Of a stretch of DNA of 64,000 bases, positions 26,848 to 35,827 are shown piece by piece; within the stretch, counting starts at the first letter, position 1; each line of letters starts with the position of its first letter. The DNA lies in contig NZ_KI912148.1 in the NCBI RefSeq assembly GCF_000517105.1, forward strand, positions 62,001 through 126,000, given 5' to 3'. The notes below the pieces were generated by a model. It did no database searches, was not told the DNA's origin, and saw only the letters and a list, made by a program, of their open reading frames with translations. This DNA comes from Fischerella sp. PCC 9605 (GTDB lineage: Bacteria; Cyanobacteriota; Cyanobacteriia; Cyanobacteriales; Nostocaceae). The position numbers and the translations under genes are program-made.

Positions 26848-29667
26848 ATGCGCCTAAAAAATAACGTATTCATCCGGAAGCTAAATAACTGGCTGAAAAA
26901 AAGTTATAAAAAGCGATCGCTGTTTTTGGCAACTTTGCTGTTTATCTTCTCAGCAGCAACTCCATCTGTGATTGCCACAGTTCCCCAAGCAACCCCAATT
27001 GTCCAAACTCAGCAGAATGCCCAACAACAAGCTAATCAAGCCACGCAATTATATCGCTCTGGACAGTTCCAAGAAGCAGCGGTTGCTTGGGAAAAAGCAG
27101 CGGCTGGTTTTGCTAGCCAAAAAGATGGCTTAAATCAGTCAATGGCTTTGAGCAATCTCTCGCTGACTTATCAACAACTGGGACAGTGGGATAAAGCCAC
27201 AAAAGCTAGCGAAGATAGTTTAGCAGTGCTAAAAACTCAGCCAAACAGCCAAGAAAAATTAAAAATTACAGCCCAAGCCCTAGACATTAAAGGCTATTTA
27301 CAAAGGGAAACAGGAAAAGCAGCGGATGCTCTCGATACTTGGCAAGAGGCGACAAAAATCTACAGCCAAACTAATGAACCAACCAAACTAGCCCAAAGCA
27401 AGATTAACCAGGTTCAGACTATGCAAGATTTGGGGCTTTATCCCCGCGCTTGCAAGACTTTGTTAGAAGTATTAGATAAAGAAATAGGAGTGACAAATTG
27501 TCAAGAATTAAGTCAATTAAGTTCACAAGAATTAACAGCAAAGCTGCAAAAATTTACTGACGAATCTCCTTCTTTAACCTCAGTAGTGGGCTTGAGAAGC
27601 CTGGGTGAATTGCTGCGATTTATCGGTCAGCCAGAACAGTCTGAAATCGTCTTGAAAAGCAGTTTAAATCTAGCGCAGAGATTGAACTCTCCCCAAGAGC
27701 AAGCAGCTACCTATCTGAGTTTAGGCAATACATTCAACACCTTAGCTGAAAGCGAAAGAGTGCGCCGCAAAAGAGAGAATTATGACCAACAAGCATTAGA
27801 TGCCTATAGTCAAGTAGTAAAAATTGCTACTTCTCCAACCATGCGCCAGCAAGCGCAACTGAATCAATTGAGCCTCTTGCTGAAACTGAAAAGAGAGTCT
27901 GAAGCAGAAGCTTTATGGTCATCCCTGAATTCTCAACTTGCAAATTTACCTCCCAGTCGTACAGGAGTTTATCAGCAAATCAACTTTGCCCAGAGTTTAG
28001 TAAAGTTAGGGTCAAAAGGTAACTTCCAACTTAAGCAAAACTCTCAACTCCCGAGTTTTGATGAGATTGATCGGATTTTAGCCAAAGCCACTACCCAAGC
28101 CAGAGGTTTGGGAGACAAACAAGCCGAAGCCTATGCGGTGGGAAATCGTGGCGCACTGTATGAACAGAGGGGCAATCCGGAGGATTTGTCTCAAGCCGAA
28201 AAATTCACAAAACAGGCTCTGGGTATAGTTTCTAGCGTAGAAGCGCCGTATATATCTTATCAGTATTTCTGGCAACTAGGCAGGATACGCAAAGCACAAG
28301 GAGATATACCAGATGCGATCGCAGCTTATACCAAAGCCTACAATGCCCTACAATCATTGCGTAGCGATTTAGTAGCAGTCAATCCAGAAGTACAATTTTC
28401 TTTTCGGGATAGTGTTGAACCAGTTTACCGACAATTAGTCGAGTTAGAGTTGGAGTATGCTAATTCCCTCAAAACAGCTGGAAAAAACGAGGAAAGTCAA
28501 AAACAAATAACTCAAGCCCGAAACGTGCTTGAATCTCTACAATTGGCTGAACTCAACAACTTTTTCCGGGAAGCATGTGTAGAAGCAAATCCCAGACTAA
28601 TTGATGAAATAGACACTACCGCCGCTGTTATTTATCCGATTATTTTGCAAGATCGGTTAGAGGTAATTCTCAGTCTCCCCAATCAACCCGCACGCCTTTA
28701 CACCACCAAAATTACTCAACAAGAATTGGAAAACACTGTAGAACAGATGCAGCGTTTTCTGAGAGTTCCTCCAACTCAAATCCAGGGAGTTGCTCAAGCT
28801 GAAGTCCAAGAATTTATGCCCCTCTACCAACAAGCATATAACTGGCTGATTCGACCCCTAGAGAAGGAGTTAGCAAACACTCAAGTTAAAACTCTAGTGT
28901 TTGTCTTGGATGGAGAATTACGGAATATTCCTATGTCTGTACTGCACGATGGCAAGCAGTATTTAATAGAAAAGTATGCTGTTGCCTTGACACCTGGTTT
29001 GCAACTACTCAACCCAAAACCGCTAGCAAAAATTGATATTAAAGCCTTAACAGCAGGATTAAGTCAAGTTCGCAGTGATTTGCCAGCGCATCAAGGCTTT
29101 GAACCATTGCGTTACGTGCAATCAGAAATTGAACAAATCAACAAACTAGGAGTGTCAGCGAAATCGCTGCTCAACAATAAATTTACTAGCAAAGAGGTTC
29201 AAAGCGAGATTCTTGATTCTCCAGTTCCCATAGTCCACCTGGCTACTCATGCTCAGTTTAGCTCTAATGCTGAAGATACCTTTATCCTCTTTTGGGATAG
29301 ACGCATGAATGTTAAACAATTGGGTAACTTGCTGCGAAATAACACACTGGATTCCCGCAGACCGATAGAATTGTTAGTTCTCAGTGCTTGTGAAACAGCC
29401 ATTGGCGATCAACGCGCTGCTTTAGGACTTGCGGGAGTGGCAGTGAGGTCTGGTGCCCGCAGTACACTAGCAACATTGTGGTCAGTCCAAGATCAAAGTA
29501 CTGCTAAATTCATGGGTGAATTGTATAGCCAGCTAGAACAAGCCAAGAAGACTAAAATCAGCAAAGCACAAGCAATCCAGCAGGCACAACTGGCACTTCT
29601 TAAAGATCAGCAGTACAGCAATCCCCATTTCTGGGGGCCATTTGTGATCGTAGGTAACTGGCAATAA
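26848..29667 (+). CDS. Exported TPR-CHAT domain protein (caspase-like fold)
   Basis: 939 residues from the ATG at 26848, six bases after GAGGAG (26836-26841). Residues 1-45 form a signal peptide with a strongly basic N-region (RKLNNWLKKSYKKRSLFLATLLFIF). TPR-like helical repeats span about 50-600. The CHAT domain is at about 640-939, with the dyad visible: H801 in VHLATHAQF and C848 in VLSACETA. CHAT proteins belong to the caspase/separase clan and many are proteases. Export to the periplasm and position at the end of the TPS run suggest processing or sensing of the exoproteins; that is inference. A HetF-like developmental role is less likely because it is exported and linked to tps genes. 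Confidence 0.92.
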   Translation: MRLKNNVFIRKLNNWLKKSYKKRSLFLATLLFIFSAATPSVIATVPQATPIVQTQQNAQQQANQATQLYRSGQFQEAAVAWEKAAAGFASQKDGLNQSMALSNLSLTYQQLGQWDKATKASEDSLAVLKTQPNSQEKLKITAQALDIKGYLQRETGKAADALDTWQEATKIYSQTNEPTKLAQSKINQVQTMQDLGLYPRACKTLLEVLDKEIGVTNCQELSQLSSQELTAKLQKFTDESPSLTSVVGLRSLGELLRFIGQPEQSEIVLKSSLNLAQRLNSPQEQAATYLSLGNTFNTLAESERVRRKRENYDQQALDAYSQVVKIATSPTMRQQAQLNQLSLLLKLKRESEAEALWSSLNSQLANLPPSRTGVYQQINFAQSLVKLGSKGNFQLKQNSQLPSFDEIDRILAKATTQARGLGDKQAEAYAVGNRGALYEQRGNPEDLSQAEKFTKQALGIVSSVEAPYISYQYFWQLGRIRKAQGDIPDAIAAYTKAYNALQSLRSDLVAVNPEVQFSFRDSVEPVYRQLVELELEYANSLKTAGKNEESQKQITQARNVLESLQLAELNNFFREACVEANPRLIDEIDTTAAVIYPIILQDRLEVILSLPNQPARLYTTKITQQELENTVEQMQRFLRVPPTQIQGVAQAEVQEFMPLYQQAYNWLIRPLEKELANTQVKTLVFVLDGELRNIPMSVLHDGKQYLIEKYAVALTPGLQLLNPKPLAKIDIKALTAGLSQVRSDLPAHQGFEPLRYVQSEIEQINKLGVSAKSLLNNKFTSKEVQSEILDSPVPIVHLATHAQFSSNAEDTFILFWDRRMNVKQLGNLLRNNTLDSRRPIELLVLSACETAIGDQRAALGLAGVAVRSGARSTLATLWSVQDQSTAKFMGELYSQLEQAKKTKISKAQAIQQAQLALLKDQQYSNPHFWGPFVIVGNWQ

Positions 29668-29767
29668 GGGATTGCCAACAAATAAATTATCCAATCTTGT
29701 GGGGCGGGTATCTTGCCTGCCCAAACCAAACGGCTACTCGTGTCCCCTACCTCCACAATAAAAAGAT

Positions 29768-29793
29768 GTTGGGTCTGATTACTTCGACCCAAC
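29768..29793. terminator. Hairpin between convergent genes; likely bidirectional terminator
   Basis: GTTGGGTC and GACCCAAC form a perfect 8-bp stem with a 10-base loop. A second hairpin, GGGCGGG with CCTGCCC, lies just upstream at 29702-29722. Both lie between the 3' ends of the CHAT gene and the fasciclin gene. There is no T-run. Confidence 0.4.
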
Positions 29794-29919
29794 CCACAAA
29801 ATTTATTCCACTAAATTAGAACAGAGGCGCTAAAACTCTCTCGGTGCATTACGCTGAAGCTAACGCACTTACCAGAATTTCGGGTTTTATTTAGTTGACT
29901 TAACTTAGCGAGAAGCAAA

Positions 29920-30510
29920 CTAAAAATCAGACGGTAAAAGTACACTGTCAATTTCAACAATCACACCATTTGTGGTGGTGGTAGAAGGATGCTTGGCATT
30001 AGCATCATTTAATTTGACTGTGCCATCAGGAGTATCAGTGATCTTGACTTGACTGCCTTCGAGAGTTTTGATTAAGCCACTATTTACCTGTTCAGGAGTG
30101 ATCTGACCAGATATCAAATGATTTTTCAAAACTTTAATACGGTTTTCTGGCTTGCTATATTGCTTGAAAACATTATCAGGTAAAGCATTAAAGGCTTCAT
30201 CTGTAGGAGCGAAAATTGTGAAATAACCAGGTTTCTTGAGCGTGTCGAAAAGACCTGCTTCTTTCAACTCATCAACAAGATTGGCATATTTGCCATCCTT
30301 CGCAAGGGTATCAGCAATAGTGCTGTTGGAGTTGCGATAGGGATAGTTCCTATAAGCAGAGGGTTGAAATAAGGCTAAGCGTGGATAAAAGAATTTTCTG
30401 GCTAGGACGGGAGAAGCAATCATGGTTGTGACGCCAATAATGCTGATTAACCAAGCCAATTTGACAAACAATTTTTTGCCATTAAAGGCATGAGAATTTC
30501 GAGGAAACAT
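29920..30510 (-). CDS. Fasciclin (FAS1) domain secreted protein
   Basis: 196 residues. A signal peptide of about 37 residues (KLAWLISIIGVTTMIASPVLA) is followed by a short spacer and one FAS1 domain, residues about 62-196: TIFAPTDEAFNALP, VLKNHLISGQ and the end NGVIVEIDSVLLP are the usual FAS1 landmarks. FAS1 domains mediate adhesion; in cyanobacteria single-domain secreted forms are common. It is convergent with the CHAT gene, so not part of the TPS operon, though a surface adhesin beside an exoprotein cluster is suggestive. Confidence 0.93.
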   Translation of the reverse strand: MFPRNSHAFNGKKLFVKLAWLISIIGVTTMIASPVLARKFFYPRLALFQPSAYRNYPYRNSNSTIADTLAKDGKYANLVDELKEAGLFDTLKKPGYFTIFAPTDEAFNALPDNVFKQYSKPENRIKVLKNHLISGQITPEQVNSGLIKTLEGSQVKITDTPDGTVKLNDANAKHPSTTTTNGVIVEIDSVLLPSDF

Positions 30511-31147
30511 AGGGCACCTATGGTAACTCTATTTTTATGCTAATACTACAAGGGATCGGTAGAATATTTCGGAAAAATTTATAGATATTTCTATATAGTT
30601 ATTTGTATGTTCTCAGATTGGTAGGCTGATTGCATCAATGTCTGGATGCAATTAGTCTCAGTAGTCGGTTATTAACTGTATATACCAGAATACTTCACAA
30701 TAAATCTTTATCTTTCTCCTCATCCTCACTCTCTCTATGATTTAGGACACGGAGTGTTGAAGAAGCACAACCAGGGATTGTCTTCTTTCGCCAACTGGCG
30801 ATCGCAGTTTAATTACACGGACTATTGATAATACCACAACACGAAGCGGAAACTAGCATTTGGCTGTTTGAGTTGCCGAACACCGCATGAGGAGTACCTA
30901 TACCCTGTGGTTTTCAACTCAGACTGCTCACCTAAGAATTACAGCCTTTCCTCAACAACAGAAATAAGCCACTACTGCCGCATAACAGCGTAGCTTTGGA
31001 ACCTACTGAAGGTATAGTTCACCAAATAGAACCTTTTCCAGAAAACTGCGATCGAGAAATTCTGAGATTTTAATCTCTTATGCAGATTTTTTTATAGACA
31101 TTATGGTGGAGAATGTTGAAGAAATTTACCAACAAAAATAAATAGCC
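30511..31147. other. Intergenic region between divergent genes, nothing recognised
   Basis: About 640 bases. It contains one HIP1 octamer (30799-30806) and must hold promoters for the fasciclin and DUF4870 genes. I see no long ORF, repeat array or RNA I can name. Confidence 0.55.
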
Positions 31148-31615
31148 ATGAGAGACAATCGCAACAAGCAAATACGTATATGGGCAATGCTGTGTCATCT
31201 CTCGGCTTTATTGTGGATACCATTAGCTTTATTAGTATTTCTGGGAATTCCCTTGTATCTGCCATTGCTAAATATCGTGGGGCCGTTGGCTATTTGGCGA
31301 TGTAAAAAAGCACAAGACCCCTGGATAGATTTTCAAGGAAGAGAATCTTTAAATTTTCAACTTTCACTGACGGTTTATACTTTAGTTGTTATTATAATTT
31401 CCTTATTTTTAGTTTTTACGACTTGTGGTGTAGCCTTAACGAATCATATGGTTTCTAGACAATTAGAAACTATTTTTAATAGTCTCTTAACTATTTTAAG
31501 CATACTTATATCAATATTAATGTTATCGCAATTAATTTTAGTAAGTTTCGCAGCTATTAAAGCTTATAAAGGTCAACATTTTCGCTATCCTTTGACGATT
31601 AGATTTTTGAGGTGA
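31148..31615 (+). CDS. DUF4870 family membrane protein
   Basis: 155 residues, with about three to four hydrophobic helices. Landmarks of the DUF4870 (Tic20-like) family are seen in order: MLCHLSALLWIPL, a GPLAIWRCKKAQDPW stretch, the polar FQGRESLNFQLS segment before the next helix, and a final helix ending in IKAYKGQHFRYPL. Function is unknown; the family consists of small integral membrane proteins. It is a stand-alone gene with no strong ribosome binding site. Confidence 0.85.
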   Translation: MRDNRNKQIRIWAMLCHLSALLWIPLALLVFLGIPLYLPLLNIVGPLAIWRCKKAQDPWIDFQGRESLNFQLSLTVYTLVVIIISLFLVFTTCGVALTNHMVSRQLETIFNSLLTILSILISILMLSQLILVSFAAIKAYKGQHFRYPLTIRFLR

Positions 31616-31664
31616 ATTATTTGGGCTTTTGGCTCTTATTCTATAGGACTAGTATTTGATTTTT

Positions 31665-31778
31665 GGGCGTTGCATAATTGCGGGATGATTTTGGAATTTG
31701 TACCAACCACAATCACCGTGTCCCCGTGTTCCCGCGTCTGGTGCGTCAGCCTCATTCATCCCATTATTCAGCAACGCC
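31665..31778. mobile_element. MITE-like element with inverted ends and 7-bp direct flanks
   Basis: Left end GGGCGTTGCATAATTGCGGG and right end CCCATTATTCAGCAACGCC are imperfect inverted copies. GATTTTT occurs directly on both sides (31658-31664 and 31779-31785), as expected of a target-site duplication. The 114-base interior has no ORF. The ends resemble GCGTTGCTGAATAATGGGA transposon ends that I associate with cyanobacterial IS elements. Confidence 0.7.
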
Positions 31779-31990
31779 GATTTTTGAAAAGATACGTAGG
31801 GGAGGCAAAAAGGGGTGTGGATTTTCCTCCCCCTTTATTGCCGTTGCGTTAGCCTTTGGCGTAACGCACCATTCTATGTTTTTGGTGCCGTACTCTCGCC
31901 GATCGCACACCCTACGTGTACTTAGTGCGATCGCAATCTCTTTTTGGAAATCATAACAGCAAATTGCTTCCTTGCACTTTCAAATAAATT

Positions 31991-32095
31991 CGTGAATCAG
32001 TATTGGAACCAGATGAATCAGTTTTTGAACCTCGTGAATCAGTTTTTGAACCTCGTGAATCAGTTTTTGAACCTCGTGAATCAGTTTTTGAACTT
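31991..32095 (+). repeat. 21-bp tandem repeat, five units, with RESVFEP coding potential
   Basis: Five units of CGTGAATCAGTTTTTGAACCT; the first two are slightly diverged and the last ends in CTT. Read in one frame they give the heptapeptide RESVFEP repeated, with no stop until GGT-TGA. A TAA lies two codons before the first unit and no start codon is available, so it does not look like a complete gene. It ends 67 bases before the oxidoreductase gene. Confidence 0.9.
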
Positions 32096-32162
32096 GGTTG
32101 ACTGAGTTAACGAACTCGCGCGAGTATGAAAAACTATCAGATGAGGTTATTTAAATAAACTT

Positions 32163-33314
32163 ATGTCATCTATGCCACAGGTTGCAACTTTTGACCACAA
32201 TCCAGCTAAAGCGCAACTCATTGGCGTTGCAGTTGTCGGCACAGGATTTGGTCAAAAAGTCCACATTCCTGGATTCCAAGCCCATCCCCGTACCCAGGTA
32301 GTTGCTGTTTATCACCGAGATTTAGAAAAAGCCCAAGCCATAGCACAATCCCAAAATATTCCCTATGCCTGCAATACAATTGCAGATATTGTTTCTTTAA
32401 GCGAAGTGCAAGCAGTCAGCATCGCCACACCACCATTTTTGCACTACGAAATGGCTAAGGAAGTTTTGCAAGCCGGAAAACATTTGTTACTAGAAAAACC
32501 TACAACTCTAAATGCCGCTGAAGCGAAAGAACTTTACTATTTGGCAAAATCAAAAGGCGTCACTGCAACTGTAGATTTTGAATTTCGATTTGTACCAGGA
32601 TGGCAATTATTTTCTGAACTTTTATCACAAGGGTATGTCGGCAACAAACGCCTAATTAGAATTGATTGGTTGGGTTCTTCTCGTGCTGATGCTTCCAGAC
32701 CTTGGAATTGGTATTCGCAGAAAGATAAAGGAGGCGGCGCACTAGGGTCTTTGGGTTCCCACACCTTCGATTATATTAACTGGCTGTTTGGATCGTTACG
32801 CAGATTAAACGCCCATTTAAATACTGCCATAACCCAACGACCAGACCCCAACACAGGCGAATTAAAGGCAGTAAACAGCGATGATACTTGCATGTTGACG
32901 CTAGAATTGGCAGATGGTACACCTTGTCAGGTTTCCATCAGTGCGGTTGTACATGCACAGCGTACTCATTGGGTAGAAGTGTATGGCGATCGCGGTACTC
33001 TAGTTTTAGGAAGCGAAAATCAAAAAGATTATATACATGGTTTCCGTGTTTGGGCATCCCAACCCGGTAAACAGCTAACAGAAATAGAAATTCCCAATAG
33101 ATTAGTATTTCCCAAAAATTATGCTGATGGTCGCATTTCTGCGTTTATCAGAGTGGTAGACCAATGGGTGCAGGGAATTGATAGAGGAGAGGAAATAGTT
33201 CCATCCTTGCGAGAAGGGGTTTATTCCCAGTTGTTGATGGATTTATCTCATGAATCAAATATGACATCAAGCTGGATAGATATACCCAGTTTGGAAGAAT
33301 TTCTGGGAAGTTAA
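32163..33314 (+). CDS. Gfo/Idh/MocA family NAD(P)-dependent oxidoreductase
   Basis: 383 residues. The N-terminal Rossmann fold opens with GVAVVGTGFGQKVHIPGF, the nucleotide-binding glycine motif. LLLEKPTTLN is the family's EKP motif (catalytic lysine), near residue 114. The C-terminal half is the alpha/beta substrate domain with the GGGALGSLGSHTFDY region. These enzymes oxidise or reduce sugar or sugar-alcohol derivatives or related compounds; the substrate cannot be inferred. It is a single gene, with start ATG 32163, and is cytoplasmic. Confidence 0.92.
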   Translation: MSSMPQVATFDHNPAKAQLIGVAVVGTGFGQKVHIPGFQAHPRTQVVAVYHRDLEKAQAIAQSQNIPYACNTIADIVSLSEVQAVSIATPPFLHYEMAKEVLQAGKHLLLEKPTTLNAAEAKELYYLAKSKGVTATVDFEFRFVPGWQLFSELLSQGYVGNKRLIRIDWLGSSRADASRPWNWYSQKDKGGGALGSLGSHTFDYINWLFGSLRRLNAHLNTAITQRPDPNTGELKAVNSDDTCMLTLELADGTPCQVSISAVVHAQRTHWVEVYGDRGTLVLGSENQKDYIHGFRVWASQPGKQLTEIEIPNRLVFPKNYADGRISAFIRVVDQWVQGIDRGEEIVPSLREGVYSQLLMDLSHESNMTSSWIDIPSLEEFLGS

Positions 33315-33461
33315 TATTTAATATTCAAGGGTCAAGGTTTAGAGTTTCCTTCCCTTGATTAAAAATCACCTGATCGGATGAGCCTATAGGATGAAGTCAA
33401 ATTATTATCTTTTATCTTAACCTAAGTAGTAATCCGCAATAAGTAATCACTAGGTTTGGCT

Positions 33462-33611
33462 ATGAGCGAACCAGCAAGTGCAGACATCAAACAAGCATAT
33501 AAAACGACAGCAGAAATGGCTTTTGTTATAGCCCAAGCTTTGAGTCAAATCAAAGATGAACGGGTGATAGATGAAGTGGTCGCTAGATTGCTCAAAGATT
33601 GCGATAATTAA
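33462..33611 (+). CDS. Small hypothetical protein (49 residues)
   Basis: An open frame from the ATG at 33462 to the TAA at 33609. It reads as one amphipathic helical protein (MSEPASADIKQAYKTTAEMA, then FVIAQALSQIKDERVIDEVV) with an acidic end. It has compact, cyanobacterium-like codon use and follows the oxidoreductase gene by 147 bases on the same strand. I do not recognise the family and there is no clear ribosome binding site, so a chance ORF cannot be excluded. Confidence 0.5.
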   Translation: MSEPASADIKQAYKTTAEMAFVIAQALSQIKDERVIDEVVARLLKDCDN

Positions 33612-33962
33612 TATCGTGTCTGCTTGAATACTTATACTGTCGCGTAAGCTGATAATAATGAGTCAGCGCAGTTTACTCTGTGGGAAGCCGCAATGACTAT
33701 CTTATGTCTAAAGACATACGTTTATAAATTACTCCGTAAGAGAGATGAATTTTTATTAGCAATACAGTAATTATCTAGCATTATCAAAAGTTGTTCAAAT
33801 AATTGCGTTTCTAGTTAGAGCATGATATTTTGAAGTTCAAGTATATTTGCTTAAATTAGGTTTGCTTAGCCTGGAAATCCTGTTAAGCAAAGTCAGTAAA
33901 ATGCAAGTTTTTTTTTAATTCAAATTTGGCATTTATCTGGCAATTATTTGGAGTAATCTAAA
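33612..33962. other. Intergenic region upstream of the SH3b gene
   Basis: About 350 AT-rich bases. The only structure seen is an inverted pair TTTGCTTA (33861-33868) and TAAGCAAA (33884-33891), 71 bases before the next start, followed by a T-run at 33908-33916. Confidence 0.5.
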
Positions 33963-34829
33963 ATGCAATTTCAACGCTTGGCCAGTGCATTTTTTATTTC
34001 AGGGTGTGCATTGGCTACTGTTTCGTGGTTTGCTGCTATAGCTGGTGAGGTTGCTGTAGTAACAGCAAAGTCACTCAATGTGCGCACTGGTCCTGGCAAT
34101 GAGTATCGCTCGACTTACGTTCTCAGACAGGGCGATCGCGTCGAAATCATCGAACGCAAGGGTGAGTGGTCAAAAATAGTTGGTGAACGCGGTGGTGAAG
34201 GTTGGGTATATGCTCGCTATCTAGACGTGCAGAATTCTGGAAGCAACAACTCTTCAGTTGGTAAAGTTGCTGTAGTAACAGCAAAGTCATTCAATGTACG
34301 CACTGGTCCTGGCAATGAGTATCGCTCAACTTATGTTCTCAGACAGGGCGATCGCGTCGAAATCATCGAACAACAGGATGAGTGGTCAAAAATAGTTGGT
34401 GAAAGCGGTGGTGAAGGTTGGGTGCAAGCTGCCTATCTATCGGAACAGGATTCCGGAAGTAACTCTGGAGGCGACTTTTCTAATGAAACTAATTATGTTT
34501 ATAGGAGCAATGGCAAAATAGAGAATGCTCGTTACTCAGGCCCTGGAAGTGCAACTGTTGTTATGGCTAAACGTGGCAATAATTTTAGTCTTGGCTTAGT
34601 CAATCCTGCAAAGTTTTCTGTGGAATATATCGGTACTCTTCGCAGTAACTTTGAGGGTAATATTCAAGGGCAAATTAACAACTTCCAATCTTCTGCATTA
34701 GGCTATAGAACTCTCCCCGCTTCTGGAGATTGCAATATTCAGGTGAGTGGAGGTACGATTCGCTCTGCCAGCTGCCTGGTAAATGGTACAAACATCGATC
34801 ATGGTAAGAGTACCTTTACTGCTCAATAG
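33963..34829 (+). CDS. Secreted protein with two bacterial SH3 (SH3b) domains
   Basis: 288 residues. A signal peptide (about 1-27) is followed by two nearly identical SH3b domains, about 29-85 and 101-157, each with VAVVTAKSLNVRTGPG, VLRQGDRVEII and GEGWV. The two copies are 72 codons apart and almost identical in DNA, so the duplication is recent. The C-terminal half (about 175-288) is an unrecognised domain with two cysteines (GDCNIQVSG and SASCLVNG), perhaps a disulphide. SH3b domains usually bind peptidoglycan or peptides in the periplasm. It is a single gene. Confidence 0.88.
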   Translation: MQFQRLASAFFISGCALATVSWFAAIAGEVAVVTAKSLNVRTGPGNEYRSTYVLRQGDRVEIIERKGEWSKIVGERGGEGWVYARYLDVQNSGSNNSSVGKVAVVTAKSFNVRTGPGNEYRSTYVLRQGDRVEIIEQQDEWSKIVGESGGEGWVQAAYLSEQDSGSNSGGDFSNETNYVYRSNGKIENARYSGPGSATVVMAKRGNNFSLGLVNPAKFSVEYIGTLRSNFEGNIQGQINNFQSSALGYRTLPASGDCNIQVSGGTIRSASCLVNGTNIDHGKSTFTAQ

Positions 34830-34939
34830 CATGTATTGGTTTGACATTACTTGTTAGATAAGCCTTAGTTGGATTTGCTAACGTTCCCCAGTTCTCAACA
34901 AATAGAGCTGGGTGTTCAATAGTACCTATGTCATATCTA

Positions 34940-35000
34940 CCCTCACCCCTTGCCCCTCTCCCAAGTTGGGAGAGGGGTGTCCGACAGGACGGGGTGAGGG
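34940..35000. repeat. Hairpin repeat of the CCCTCTCCCAA..TTGGGAGAGGG family; possible terminator
   Basis: Outer arms CCCTCACCCC and GGGGTGAGGG enclose an inner CCCCTCTCCCAAGTTGGGAGAGG hairpin, followed by TTTTTAAT. The inner hairpin and the CCTGTCGG segment are shared with the element at 14425-14550, so this is a repeat that may also end the SH3b transcript, 110 bases upstream. Confidence 0.6.
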
Positions 35001-35827
35001 TTTTTAATGAACATGAATTAGCCGGACTTGATATCACTAGCCAACTGCACCTTTTCAAAGTGGAATTTTGTAAAAAATTAGATTGAAAATTACTTAAACC
35101 TCAAATCTATAACTGGCAATGGTTTTAGATAGATTAACTGCTTTGATTTGTCATAATCGAGTTTCAGGCACTTTTAGCTCTTTTGATTTAATTTGCTTGA
35201 TCGGACAAGAGTTTTAGATACTTTTTGCGCCAGAAAATTTCAAAGTTCAAGTGGTTTATTTTAAGACAATAATGCTATAGAATCTATAGAAAAGAAAGTT
35301 TCCAAAATGGAACTATCTTTCTTTTAATATTGCGATCGCATCAAAAGTACAAAATAACAACGACTAGACCTTACTCAGACAATCTAACCGAGTTGCCATA
35401 TTAGTGACCTGGGTTGCTTGCTAGACCGATTGTATGAATGTCTGTTCAGAGCTTAGAAAGTAGATTTTTGCTACACAAAAATCTACTTTCTACAAAAAAT
35501 ATGGATTCTTCCTAACTAAATCCTTTGAACAGACGTGTTTGTTCGAGAGTGGAAACTAAAACAAAATAGTCAATATTCATCCAAACAAGATGTATTAGAG
35601 AAATCAAATTCTCAAGAAGCATCGATATTGTTGTCCAGATAAATAAACTTCGTAGAAATCTACTCTTTTATTTCATCATGCTAACAGTGATGAAAGCAAT
35701 CGGATTTTTCAATATCAGCCTTAGAAAATAACAACTAATTACCGAAGTTTATATTCAGAGGAATACTGAAGTTATTTCTGGACTGGTTTTTACGTTCGAT
35801 TGAAACATTTGGAAACAGGGTGATAAG
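35001..35827. other. Long intergenic region with several hairpins
   Basis: About 830 bases without a gene. AAAAGAAAG..CTTTCTTTT (35290-35325) is a terminator-like stem. At 35440-35534 a nested structure occurs: a perfect 16-bp stem (35455-35470 with 35476-35491, loop CTACA) inside an outer pair GTCTGTTCA / TGAACAGAC. It probably contains the leader of the next gene; no RNA family is recognised. Confidence 0.5.

Noticed and set aside
4973-29667. Recently acquired genomic island
   Set aside because: HIP1 octamers are as common inside the locus as outside, and no integrase, tRNA junction or attachment repeats flank it.
30841-31020. Structured RNA such as 6S RNA or tmRNA in the gap before the DUF4870 gene
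   Set aside because: Looked for conserved RNase P, tmRNA and SRP words on both strands and found none; no long complementary arms.
31670-31956. Two overlapping plus-strand frames of 60-92 codons
   Set aside because: They run through the MITE-like element and low-complexity sequence; no start signal and no recognisable motif.
34816-35058. 80-codon minus-strand frame after the SH3b gene
   Set aside because: It is mostly the translated CCCTCTCCCAA hairpin repeat.
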